From: Baffinella frigidus
Lineage: Eukaryota > Cryptophyceae > Cryptomonadales > Baffinellaceae
DNA: 14,921 nt
Direction: 5' to 3'
NCBI GenBank assembly: GCA_026770585.1
Contig: MU646622.1
Location: 432,395 to 447,315, forward strand
The position numbers were made by a program, and so were the translations under genes. Below, one piece after another: positions 1 through 8,338 of the stretch (the stretch's first letter is position 1; every line of letters starts with the position of its first letter). The notes beneath the pieces are model-generated. The model did no database searches and had not been told where the DNA came from. It was given only the letters and a program-made list of their open reading frames with translations.

Positions 1-300
1 CCTAAACCCTAAACCCTAAACCCTAAACCCCAAAACCCAAAACCTAAATTCTCAACCCTGAACCCGAAACCCTAAACCCTGAACTCTAAACCCTAAACCC
101 TAAACCCCAAACCCCAAACCCTAAACCCTAAACCCTAAACCCTAAACCCCGAGCCCTGAACCCCAAATCCTAAACCCCAAACCGTCAACCCTAAATCCTA
201 AACCCTCAAACATAAATGACAACCCCCCACATTCCAAACCCTGTACTCCAACCCTTGTCCCCTCAAACCTGAAATCCGAAACCCCAACAGGAAGCGCAGA
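1..300 (+). repeat. Telomeric/subtelomeric CCCTAAA repeat, degenerate
   Basis: The first 30 bases are perfect CCCTAAA heptamers in the C-strand orientation expected at a chromosome left end. After that, perfect stretches (about 103-147) alternate with variants such as CCCTGAA, CCCCAAA and CCCTCAA, and the pattern fades by about 300. The heptamer is the Arabidopsis-type telomere unit of plants and many algae. Similar degenerate blocks occur inside the window and in introns, so this could be subtelomeric or interstitial repeat rather than the functional telomere itself. Confidence 0.85.
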
Positions 301-425
301 GTACCCGAAAGAAGTCGTCGTATTTCCTATCTGCACTACAATGGTGTGCCACGTGCCGAGGTCTGTGGCTGGGGTAGTCCTTTAATGGTAGGCGATCTTG
401 AGTTTGATAACAAGCACCATGCACC

Positions 426-492
426 GTGAGGGGGTTTCCTGCTGAACCTCCCTCCCTCCCTCTCTCTCTCCCTCTCTCTCTCTCTCCTCCCC
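426..492. repeat. CT-rich simple repeat
   Basis: A pyrimidine-rich tract (CCCTCCCT then CTCTCTCC units) densest at 448-488. It lies in the otherwise featureless stretch 300-650, where no coding pattern or RNA gene is visible. Confidence 0.7.
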
Positions 493-652
493 ACTGTCAC
501 GCTGCCGTCAATGTGAGGGCGACTAGCCTGCCGGGGGGGTGTTCCCATAGCTTTCACTCAGCTTTGCCTCCAGCTGGTTTTCTTCATTTTTATAAAGTGC
601 CTGACTTGTCGAAAAGAGCACCAGGCCCATCAGTGTGAGAATGGTCGGGGGG

Positions 653-653
653 G

Positions 654-701
<48 letters not shown>

Positions 702-747
702 AAGAGAGAGAGACATGGAGAGAGAGAGAGAGAGAAAAAGAGAGAGG
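653..747. repeat. (GA)n microsatellite
   Basis: Nearly pure GAGAGA with occasional AAAG interruptions over about 95 bases, preceded by a G-run at 646-655. It generates long low-complexity open frames on both strands that are not genes. Confidence 0.9.
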
Positions 748-949
748 GTCTCAACTGGGGAGGAGACTTCGTCAGATGGCGAAACGGCAACTTAGGCGAG
801 CTCCCTGGGGGGACTCTTTTCGAATGATGAGGGGAGGCGGGGGGGGATGAATAAATGTGTACATAGACCGCGCCCCTGCAGCTACACCCCCCTCCCCTCC
901 CGTGTCCGACCCGCGCGTCTTGGGAGGTCGAGGCCTGCCCTTCCCGCCT

Positions 950-1152
950 CTCCTTCTCATCCATCACCCTTTCCCCTCCCTCCGCACCATCTCCCCCCTC
1001 TCGCCCTCTCAACCTCACCTCTCTTTCTCACCCACCACCCTCTCTTTCCCACCCATCACCCTTTCCCCCTCCGTCCGCACCCTCTCCCCCCTCTCACCCC
1101 CACCTCGCCTTCTCACCTATCACCCGATTCCCTCCCTCCAGACCCTGGAGGG
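950..1152. repeat. Pyrimidine-rich tandem repeat (about 67 bp units, some truncated)
   Basis: Units beginning TTCTCAYCYATCACCC followed by TTTCCCCTCC and TCCGCACC recur at about 953, 1045 and 1111, with a short partial unit near 1024. The plus strand is almost purine-free here. The repeat explains the proline/serine-rich open frames in this interval, so I do not call a gene. Confidence 0.7.
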
Positions 1153-1238
1153 GAGGACCTACTGTAGGGCCCTAGGGAGGGGGGGGCTCCCTCACCCCAG
1201 GGCGTCTCGATCAAATGCCGGGGGGGGTGGGCGCCGGG

Positions 1239-1301
1239 TGGATCATGCGGTGCCCAATCGTGGTGTGGTTGTCCCGCATCGGGCGCGTAGGCATGATCCA
1301 C
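1239..1301. repeat. Short inverted repeat (11-bp perfect arms)
   Basis: GTGGATCATGC at 1239-1249 is the exact reverse complement of GCATGATCCAC at 1291-1301, enclosing a 41-base spacer. It lies in 1160-1690, a stretch with no gene that I can support apart from the exon-derived repeats listed separately. Function unknown. Confidence 0.5.
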
Positions 1302-1354
1302 TTGACGATCCGCGAGCGAAACGCGGACGGCGCGAACCGTTCTGCCTCCTGCTG

Positions 1355-1409
1355 TCGGGTGTAAGGCTTAGATCCGGGTGTAAGGCTCGCAGTTTACGGT
1401 TTAGGGGGG
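1355..1409 (-). repeat. Second copy of the 3' flank of the terminal exon unit
   Basis: This 55-base stretch resembles 1662-1715 (roughly 80% by eye). Both contain two GGCTTA/GGCTC motifs and end in ACGGTTTAGGGGG. In minus orientation the 1662-1715 copy encodes the tail and stop of the amidotransferase terminal exon, so 1355-1658 looks like a further tandem copy of that exon's tail plus flank. Confidence 0.6.
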
Positions 1410-1623
1410 GCGCCTTCTGGTCAGAGAGATCTACCCACTTAGCAGCCTCAGGTGGCTTCAACGATCCATCTAAACGATGCTGGTACGAATCTGATGGATT
1501 CCATCCGGGATCTCGCCCGGAAATCCGAGCGAAAACGCGCCACAGCGGCTTATAAGTGGTAGTGTGGTCCACTTGGCACGCCTTATGGTCCGAAGAGAGG
1601 GCATGTGCTGTCCTCTCACCTGG

Positions 1624-1658
1624 TAGTGCTTGCGTTCCGCGTTGCGGTGGTGTGCGGA
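1624..1658 (-). pseudogene. Fragment of a fifth copy of the amidotransferase terminal exon
   Basis: On the minus strand this reads HHRNAERKHYQ, close to HRHNEERKH in the likely functional terminal exon (1785-1818, a constant 160-base offset). Only the distal part of the exon is present; the conserved start with the catalytic Glu is missing. It is followed by CAG|GTGAGAGG, a good-looking splice donor at 1623-1622. So the ancestral exon may not have been terminal, or this is chance. I treat it as a duplication relic. Confidence 0.5.
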
Positions 1659-1693
1659 CCTTCGGGTATGAGGCTTAGAAACGGGGATAAGGC

Positions 1694-4600
1694 TCACGGT
1701 TCACGGTTTAGGGGGTCAAGTGCCAAACCACTGACTGTCTGAGGACACAGTTCCGTGTAGGATGATCGGAGTGACTTTACCACTGAGTGCTTGCGCTCCT
1801 CGTTGTGGCGGTGTGCGGCGGCGGCGAGCACGAAGGTCTCGTAGACACGCCGACACCCGGGGTAGTCGTCCAACATCCTCTCCTGCCCGCCCGGAGTCGA
1901 GTGAGGCAGAGCTAGTCAGGGGCTACGCAGGGGGCGCAAGAATGAAGGTTTCGTAGACGCGGCGACACCCTGGGTAGTCGTCAAGCATCCTCTCCTGCCC
2001 AACGCGCGAGAGTCAAGGGTCTGTGACGTTGTCCCCTCAGTTCCAATATCTGGGGTGGCCGTGTGCGGTCCCGTCCGACCCCCAACCCTGTCCCCGGGAC
2101 GCGAGAGTCAGCCTTCCTATGTCTCAGTCTATTTGGGCGCTCCAGCTTGGTGCGCCCGGGCTCTTTTTCGGCCAAAAGTTGACAGATCTGACCCAGGGTG
2201 GCAACTTGAGAATAGTCGGTCAACCAAGTGAGGCAGAGTTAGACAGGGGCTCGACAGGCAAAGCGATGACGATGTTTCGTAGACGCGGCGACACCCGAGG
2301 TAGTCGTCAAGCATCCTTTCCTACCGGTGACCGCGCGACAGTTAGGGTCCAAGGGGTACATCACTCATGAGGTGGCGCACCCTCCTAGGACCACCGTAGG
2401 ACTATCCCTTCAGTGGCGAGTAGGCGCATACGCCCTACCGTAGGGCCCTAGGACCTGCCTAGGACCTGGAGGGGGTCCTTTAACAGCCCTTCGCCACTTA
2501 AGGGATAGGGGTAGTCGCCGGCATCCGGGGTAGTTGCCAAGCATTCTCTCATGTCGCCCGAAGTGCGAGAGTCAGCATAAATTTAGCTGTGGCAGTCTAC
2601 TTGGGCTTACCAATCTGGTGGGCCCGGGTGCTTTGGAGCGGAAACGTTGACGGGTTCGTGCCGCAAACCCAGGGTGGCAACTTGAGAATAGTCTTGTCCC
2701 CACAGTATCAATATCTGGGGTGACCGTGTGCGGTGTCCCGTCCAATCCCCAACCCCGAACAACCAAAAGATGGGTGCGGGTGAGGGGAGGGTGGGGACCT
2801 AGTCAGCCCTTATAGGAGCTCACCCCAATTACAGTCGACCTATTGGCCCGAGGCGTGCTCGTCCTGGACTAGGTCCTCACAAAGGGGAGGGGCGCACTGG
2901 GTGCCACTGGAGCGCGACGCGGAAGGTCCCGTGAGAATGGTCCAAGTAGTGGGGGTCGAAGAAGTCTTCTATCATGGTCTGTAGACTATTTGAGTGGACA
3001 GCAGATGCCCTCTCCTAGGTCATTGAAGATACTTAGGCACTCTCACTGTTCAAAGGGTACGTGGTTATCCCACGGTTTCCGCTCCAGTCACTCCGGCTAC
3101 TCCTACGTGGGCTATGTCTAAAACTCAAATCAAGCGGAATATCTCAACACCAGAGCACGGGAGAGGACCCGGTGGCACTGCAGCCCGACGAGGAAGGTCC
3201 TTGTCGCAGTCCCGTCCAACCCCCAACCCACAACAACCAAGAGATGGGTCAGGGCGGGGGGGGCTAAGAACGGTCCACTTATGGCGACAACTGGACCGCA
3301 CTAAGTGGACCACTCTCAGGGGGGGGGCGAACCGGGTGCCACTGCAGACCGACGCGGAACGTCCCGCGAGAAGGGTCGAAGTGGCGAGGGTCGAAGAAGC
3401 CTTCGATCATGCCGTCGTCTGCGAAGCACATTGGGAGAAGCCCGGGGGCGAGGTGCTTCACGCCTGCGAGGTGTACTTAGGCGTCATAAGTAGCAACGAG
3501 AGCGAAGGAGTAGACACCCCCACTCTCCCACCCTATGTTGGTGGCGTAAAGATATGTCCACCTTACATGATAGCAGAGCAGGGATGAGACCTTGGTGGTG
3601 GTAGCTGTTGACGTTGAGGCGCGCGTCCGCGGTGGCAGGCAGGCCTTGGAACTGCTCCCGGAACCACCCTGCACGCACCACGGACGGGAGGGCTGCCTCA
3701 GTTAACCTGGCCACCTCATGAAAAATATGTAGATGCTCTTTGAACTGGTGTGTGTGTACGGAGTCCTGATCAAAAGAGGAGCCCTGAGGCAGAGCTAGAA
3801 GACCAGGTGCTCAAGATTTCAGTGCACCAATCCCATAGTTTGAACCTGGTCGTAGGCATGTTGGATAGGGTGCTTTCAATGAAAGACAGACCTGAGAGGG
3901 GGGTGTCGGGGCGGACAGAGAGGGCGTGGCGGTGCCCGTCGTAGTTTTGGTAGTCGATGTGCGGGATTGTCGACCTGCACAGTTCCAACGTTCAGAGTTT
4001 GCCAAATCCAATCCTCTCACACAAGCACCGCACAACAATCACCGAGTCTGGATCCCTTCGATCTAAGTTTAGATTCCTCCGATTCTCCAACACCATGCGT
4101 TTGGGGCTACACCAGCCCTCTTTTGGAGGACTCGGGCGCCTGCCCTCACGCCTCTCCCTGCAATAAAAAAGAAGGAGCTGCGGCTCACTACTGAACCTTC
4201 CCGTTTCGCGGTGTGTGAGATGTGATTAATCAAGGGCGAATTGAGTGGTCTGAGGGGAGGAAAGAGGAACCTTTGACGTTTGGGGTTTGGGGTTTAGCGT
4301 TTGGCTTTTAGCGTTTGGCGTTTAGCGTTTAGGATTGAACGTTTAGGTTTTTAGGGTTTAGGGTTTAGCGTTTAGGGTTGAGGGTGGAGGGTTGAGGGTT
4401 GAGGGTTTAGGGTTTAGGGTTTATGGTTAAGGGTTCAGGGTTTATGGTTTAAAGTTTATGGTTTAGGGTTTATGGTGCAGGGTTCAGGGTTTAGGGTTTA
4501 GGGTTCAGGGTTCAGGGTGTAGGGTTCAGGGCGTAGGGCTTACGTATTAGTATTTGGGGTTTAGGGTGCAGGGTTTAGGGTGCAGGGTTCAGGTTTTTTT

Positions 4601-6067
4601 GTGAAGCGGTCGTGTTTGTCAACTTATCAAATCTCGATTTTCTTCGTTTAGGGTGCAAGGCTTAGGGTTTAGGGCTTAGGGTTTAGGATTTAGGGTTTTG
4701 GGTTTAGGGTCCAGGTTCAGGGTTTAGGGTTAAGGCTCTAGGCGTATTTTGAGTAATTAAGGGCGAGTTGAGTCGTGTGGAGAGAGGAGGCAAGCACCCA
4801 GTCTCGGTGGCGATATCAAAGTAGAGTGTCCCCCCCATGGCGACGTTGAGTAGCTGCGAGCCCCGGCAGAGTCCCAGGTAAGGCACGCCCCTCTTCAGGA
4901 CCAGCTCCTGTGCGACAGGCATCGAGTGAGCCCATGCACGCTTGAGCACAAGCTCATGCTCCCAGAGCCCGCCGGACGCGTCAGTGTTCGCGCTTGAAGC
5001 ACGCGGTTCTTCCAAGACGTGCGATTCAAAACTCCTGTGCGTGATTAGACCAAGGAATCCATTCAGCTCTGCTCGCATCGAAAGCATGTGGTGCGGGTTG
5101 TTATATCGTCCTTGCTCAAACCTAGCTCCGTCTGCGGGAGGAACTGCAAGGTGCCGGTGTTGGTATCAACACTACAACCGCCAGTCAGTCAGTCAGACAG
5201 GCACACAGTACCTTGACGAGGGTCATCTCGATGCTGTCCTTGGCCGCGTCAATCTCGACGTCCGACTCGTGCTTGCTGTTCACCGACGAGACCAGCTCGT
5301 CCGTCAGCTCGGTGGGCCCTGCTCCACATCGGGGGATACTCAGCACGACCGCGGGAAGCAAAGGCCGCGGGCACACGTCAGTCAACCCGTTGGGCCCTGG
5401 TGCGTGTGATTAAAGATGACGTTTCACGGTAGTACACGTCATGGCGCCACACCGGGGGGGGGGCACTAGCGTGTGTTGACCACTCAGCACGGCCGCGGGA
5501 CGCAAAGGCCGCGGGCAGGGAGAGATGTGACACCTCAGGGTTTATCCAGTTGACGTCTCCTTTCGCAAAGTCAGTAATCGTCTGCAGCTGTGTGGGGGGG
5601 GGGAGGGCGGGCAGTTTGAGCATGCGACCTGGGCCGTAAGGGTTGTGCTGCGGGCCGATGTCCGCGCCCTCCATGACCAACAACCCATCGACGCCCCCGT
5701 AGAGGTACGCTTCCAGCTGCTTGAGGGTTCCGTCAGTGCGCGGGATGAGGATGGGGCACGCCCCGCTCTCCTGGAGGAGCGAGATATGGTACTCTCCGAC
5801 GAAATCCACGAACTTGTTCTTCCGCGTCTGCCTTCGAGCGACGACGAGCACCCTTGGCCATTCCCCGCCCCTGGCCTCGTCATGCTGGTCTTGGCGAGCG
5901 GTGGAACGCATGGAAGTATGGAACGCGGCACGGTTCTGGGAGGGGATGCCATCAAAAACGGAGGGCGGGCGAAGCAGCGGCGGTGGTGCAAAGGCGTGGG
6001 ACGAGGTGGCGCGGAAGAGGAGATTGGAGGTGAAGAGAGCCGCAGCATGGAAAGCGCGCTGGCTCAT
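1694..6067 (-). CDS. Class I glutamine amidotransferase-like protein (peptidase C26 / GAT1_2.1-like), seven exons
   Basis: Exons, read on the minus strand: 6067-5629, 5318-5212, 4907-4798, 3974-3892, 3668-3591, 3463-3333, and a terminal exon, most likely 1882-1694. All introns are GT-AG and the phases (1,0,2,1,1,0) match at every junction. The product is 378 residues with this terminal exon, near the length of plant homologues. The fold is the class I GATase / gamma-glutamyl hydrolase type, which uses a Cys-His-Glu triad to hydrolyse amide or gamma-glutamyl bonds. Visible motifs are RKNKFVDFVGEYH (82-94), a nucleophile elbow YLGLCRGSQLLNVAMGGTLY (Cys196), YDGHRH, VNSYHHQG, DGMIEGFFDP, and GLQWHP (His315) with Glu317 supplied by the terminal exon. 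The first ~68 residues, with few acidic residues and several Arg/Ser/Ala, look like an organellar transit peptide. The start ATG has A at -3. Intron 3 (823 bases) is largely telomere-like repeat. Substrate is not predictable; the plant GAT1_2.1-like class is the nearest match. Confidence 0.88.
1882..1882 (-). other. Splice acceptor and start of terminal exon copy D (preferred last exon)
   Basis: GGGCAG|GAG AGG ATG gives ERMLDDYPGCRRVYETF followed by VLAAAAHRHNEERKH and a stop at 1694-1696 (62 residues). It fuses in phase 0 to the HP end of exon 6, restoring the family HPER motif. I prefer it over copies A-C because only here does an alanine-rich then basic helix-like segment follow YETF, as in plant relatives. 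A GTAAAG at about 1778 could instead act as a donor and lead to a further exon, so the exact C-terminus is uncertain. Confidence 0.65.
1923..1994 (-). CDS. Terminal exon copy C (alternative last exon) of the amidotransferase
   Basis: An intact acceptor (GGGCAG|GAG) is followed by ERMLDDYPGCRRVYETF, ILAPPA and a TAG stop at 1925-1923. It is identical to copy D in the conserved core but ends 6 residues later. It could be spliced to exon 6 in phase 0 to give a 339-residue protein that keeps the catalytic Glu. It lies upstream of copy D in transcription, so its stop would be used first if spliced. Whether it is expressed is unknown. Confidence 0.55.
   Translation of the reverse strand, partial: ERMLDDYPGCRRVYETFILAPPA
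2029..2247. repeat. Segmental repeat copy 1 in the amidotransferase 3' region
   Basis: Two blocks recur elsewhere. 2029-2086 (TTGTCCCCTCAG, CAATATCTGGGGTG, GTGTGCGGTCCCGTCC) matches 2695-2756. 2125-2217 (CAGTCTATTTGGGC to GGCAACTTGAGAATAGTC) matches about 2595-2693. The two blocks are in swapped order in the second copy, so the region is a rearranged tandem array rather than a simple duplication. A terminal-exon upstream flank (GACGCGAGAGTCAGCC, about 2099-2114) sits between them without its exon. Confidence 0.7.
2129..2320 (-). CDS. Terminal exon copy B (alternative last exon), diverged
   Basis: The acceptor CGGTAG|GAA is intact and the core reads ERMLDDYLGCRRVYET, with Pro to Leu in DDYP. 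After that the frame enters unrelated repeat sequence and runs about 47 more residues to a TAG. It is phase-compatible with exon 6 (379 residues in total). The long repeat-derived tail argues for a decaying duplicate, but nothing in it prevents splicing. Confidence 0.45.
   Translation of the reverse strand, partial: ERMLDDYLGCRRVYETSSSLCLSSPCLTLPHLVDRLFSSCHPGSDLSTFGRKRARAHQAGAPK
2402..2508. mobile_element. Foldback/MITE-like element 1
   Basis: The left arm 2402-2419 (CTATCCCTTCAGTGGCGA) pairs with 2491-2508 at 17 of 18 positions. Inside are nested palindromes: GTAGGCG/CGCCCTAC at 2420-2437, CCTACCGTAGG at 2434-2444, and GGCCCTAGGACC/CCTAGGACC near 2444-2468. There is no coding capacity. The CCTACCGTAGG core recurs in the element at 14558-14711, which suggests a family of non-autonomous elements. 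Target-site duplications are not clear. Confidence 0.55.
2410..2550 (-). pseudogene. Terminal exon copy A, acceptor lost and truncated at a foldback element
   Basis: The minus strand reads ERMLGNYPGCRR and then passes directly into the terminal inverted repeat of the element at 2402-2508, so the VYETF segment is replaced by element sequence up to a TGA at 2412-2410. The equivalent acceptor is CAT instead of CAG. The next AG, two bases into the GAG codon, would splice in frame but drop the catalytic Glu. Most likely a non-functional copy. Confidence 0.6.
2590..2800. repeat. Segmental repeat copy 2 in the amidotransferase 3' region
   Basis: Contains the same two blocks as 2029-2247 in reversed order, followed by CCAATCCCCAACCCCGAACA and AAGATGGGTGCGGG, which recurs at about 3210-3260. 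It lies in the last intron of the amidotransferase gene if copy D, C or B is the terminal exon. Confidence 0.7.
2896..3036 (-). pseudogene. Decayed copy of amidotransferase exon 6
   Basis: The minus strand keeps an open reading MIEDFFDPHYLDHSHGTF then RVALQWHP, matching exon 6 (MIEGFFDPRHFDPSRGTF, RVGLQWHP) with a constant 435-base offset and no indel over about 95 bases. A GT donor follows CAC CCA as in the real exon. The upstream part is more diverged, has lost about 9 bases, and has no AG at the acceptor position, so it could not be spliced in as an equivalent exon. The catalytic His is retained. Confidence 0.7.
3167..3260 (-). pseudogene. Short exon 6 fragment plus flanking repeat
   Basis: About 3167-3204 reads TRTFLVGLQCHR on the minus strand, against GTFRVGLQWHP in exon 6, with a GT after it. 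The rest of the exon is absent. The adjoining 3208-3260 (CCCGTCCAACCCCCAACCCA, AAGAGATGGGTC) repeats 2731-2780. This is another rearranged copy in the same array. Confidence 0.55.
4274..4740 (-). repeat. Interstitial telomere-like repeat filling amidotransferase intron 3
   Basis: TTTAGGG-type repeats on the plus strand (CCCTAAA in the sense of the gene), with variants TTTAGCG, TTGAGGG, TTCAGGG and GTGCAGGG. A non-repeat gap lies at about 4592-4648. It occupies more than half of intron 3 (4797-3975), ending about 57 bases inside the intron from the donor. The remaining intron part, 3975-4273, holds nothing that I recognise. Confidence 0.85.
5338..5517. repeat. 36-bp direct repeat pair in amidotransferase intron 1
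   Basis: 5338-5373 and 5482-5517 are identical except for two positions (both start ACTCAGCACG and end GGCCGCGGGCA). The first lies just upstream of the intron 1 acceptor at 5320-5319, so a stretch of acceptor-proximal intron has been duplicated 144 bases away. Confidence 0.75.
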
Positions 6068-6099
6068 CGTCGGCGAGAACAGCGCGGTGCAGCCTCCGA

Positions 6100-6136
6100 G
6101 ATAGCTGCGTGTGAGAGAGAGAGAGAGAGCAGTGAG
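6100..6136. promoter_or_regulatory. CT-rich tract (sense strand) in the putative 5' UTR/promoter of the amidotransferase gene
   Basis: GAGAGAGAGAGAGAGAG on the plus strand (6115-6131) is a CT-dinucleotide tract in gene sense, about 50 bases upstream of the start ATG at 6067. CT-rich tracts are common near plant and algal start sites. No TATA box is obvious. Role inferred from position only. Confidence 0.3.
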
Positions 6137-6169
6137 ACGACTTTGAGCGGAGCGTGACCTGCAACCCGG

Positions 6170-6852
6170 GCGCTCCTCAGGAACTCAGGACAGCACCTGG
6201 CGTCGCTCACGCCCACCAGCCTCTGACAAAAATCGGTTGGAATTCTGACGTCGGGGTTCTCCGGGATAAATACATGAAATACACCGCCCCCGCTCTTTCG
6301 TGGACGTGACCGATTTAGATGGACGCATCGCTGACAAAATGCTGACAAAGTTCATTTGCGACCCGTTTAAATAAAGAAAGAACATCGAAATGCGACCCCA
6401 TAGGATGGGAGGCAGAATGGTCCTTGTTTTGCCTCTGTTTGTGATGCGACGTGGTTCGTGAAATCTTACGAATTTCGAGCCCTCTCTCCAGACATGGGAG
6501 TTCCCAGACCGTCGGCAACGCATGCTCGATGGTGGCAGCGCACTGGGGGTTATACGATTCCGTCACACGGCCAGCTCGAGCCACGATAATTCTTATGGAC
6601 CCTACGATCTCCCTTTGCGCTTGCAGGAGCCACCTGGCTCCCACATAAATGAGCACACAAATCGTGGATTCAAGCTTAGCTTCTTGCAGTCTGGCCTTGA
6701 CCTAGCATCTCGAGTAGGTGACCTACTTGACTTGCTTGACCTGAAATCTCGATTGACGCTTCGGAATTGTGGTTTAGTACATGTTAATTTTGCCAAGCGT
6801 GTGGTGGGCGAGGACAGATCTTGCGTCCACCTCTTTTCTCTGAAAGAAAACC
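6170..6852. other. Intergenic region, no feature recognised
   Basis: Ordinary-complexity sequence between the amidotransferase start and the telomere-like block. Open frames of about 110-120 codons exist on both strands but have no recognisable motif. The only repeats seen are two short CTGACAAA copies near 6331 and 6341 and a CTCGATT motif near 6751 shared with 4634. It would include the upstream control region of the minus-strand gene. Confidence 0.5.
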
Positions 6853-8065
6853 CCGAAACCCGAAACCTTAAAACTAAACCGTCACCGTAAACACTAAGCC
6901 CTCACCCCCAAACAAAAAAACCCGAAACACGAAGACCTAAACCCAAAACCGTCAACCATCAACCGTCAACCGTCAACCGACAACCCTTGACCCTCAACCC
7001 TAACACTTACACCCCACACCCTACACTCTACACCCTCAACCCTGAACCAAGCACCCGCAAAATTATACCTTGAACCCGCAAAATTATACCTTGAACCCTG
7101 ATCCATAACCCCTAAACCCTAAACCCTAAACACTGAACCCTAAACACTGAATCCTAAATCCTGAAAACCTAAACCCTAAACCCTAAACACAAAACCCTGA
7201 ACCCTAAAACCAGAACCCTAAACCCCACTTCTGACGTCCCAAACCCTCATTCCGAAACCCTAAACCCTAAACCCTAAACCCTAAACCCTAAACCCTAAAC
7301 CCTAAACCTTAAACCCTAACTCTCAAACCTCAAAACCTAAACCCTAAACCCTAAACCCTAAACCCCAAACCCTGAACCCTGAATCGCACACCTGAAGTCC
7401 CAAACCCTAAACTCTAAACTCCGTACCCTAAACTCTAAACTCCAAATCCTAAACCCTAAGCCCCAACCCCCAAAGCCTAAACCCTAAACCCTGAACTCTG
7501 AATGAATCCTCAACCCTCAACTCTAAATCCTAAATCGTCGCTTTACACTTTTAACACTACACCCCAATCCCTAAACCATATCCCCATAATTTAAACTCTG
7601 AACCATATCCCCAAACCTCAAACCTCAAACCCCAACAGGCTTAACCTCAAACCACACACCCTAACCCCTAAATCCTATTTCCCAAACCTCCATCCTGAAT
7701 TCTAAAACCTAACCTTACATCCACCACCCTAACATCAAACCCCAACCCTAAACTGTGACCCCTGAACCCTCAACCCTGAACCCTAAACCCTGGACCCTGG
7801 ACCCTACACCCTAATCCCTTAACCCTTAACCCAAAAACCTAAACCCCTAAACCCTTAACCCTACACCATGAACAATACACCCTAAACCCTGAACCCTAAA
7901 CCCCACCCCCCACCCCCCACCCCCTACCCTCTAGACCCTGAACCCTAAATCCTAAACTCTAAACCTTGAACCTCACACCCCAAACCTCAAACTCCAAACC
8001 CTGAACCCTTATCTCTAAACCCTTAACCCTGAACCCAAAACTCTCAACCCCGAACCCTAAACCCT
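6853..8065 (+). repeat. 1.2-kb interstitial telomere-like repeat block (C-strand)
   Basis: CCCTAAA units and variants (CCCTGAA, CCCTCAA, CCATAAA, CCCTACA, CCGTCAA) run almost continuously. Perfect tracts lie at about 7255-7310 and 7335-7365. A GCAAAATTATACCTTGAACCC unit is duplicated in tandem near 7056-7096. No coding potential. Confidence 0.9.
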
Positions 8066-8190
8066 TTAGGTCCTTTCTAAAGCCCACACCCCGCACCCTA
8101 CCGTGTCAGCCCAAAACCCGAATCCTGGAGGTCCTTGAAGATCCTGTAACTCCCAACAGAGGCGGACATCGGGACTGGTTCTTCAGAAAG

Positions 8191-8306
8191 GCCATTAGGG
8201 TTTAGGGTTTAGGGTTTAGAGTTTGGGGTTTAGGGTTTAGGGTTTAGGGTCTAGGGTTTAGGGTTTAGGGTTTAGGGTTTAGGGTTTAAGGTTTAGGGTT
8301 TAGGGT

Positions 8307-8338
<32 letters not shown>

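Noticed and set aside
590-1018. 142-codon minus-strand open frame rich in Ser/Leu
   Set aside because: It is the GA microsatellite read on the other strand.
857-1555. 232-codon plus-strand open frame
   Set aside because: Its first 100 codons are the pyrimidine tandem repeat (Pro/Ser/Leu only), and the rest shows no motif and overlaps duplicated 3' flank of the amidotransferase exon.
3305-3587. Plus-strand open frames across 3114-3587
   Set aside because: They are antisense to amidotransferase exon 6, which has a clear family match on the minus strand.
6522-6890. 122-codon plus-strand open frame
   Set aside because: No recognisable domain, and its end runs into telomere-like repeat; no splice partners were found.
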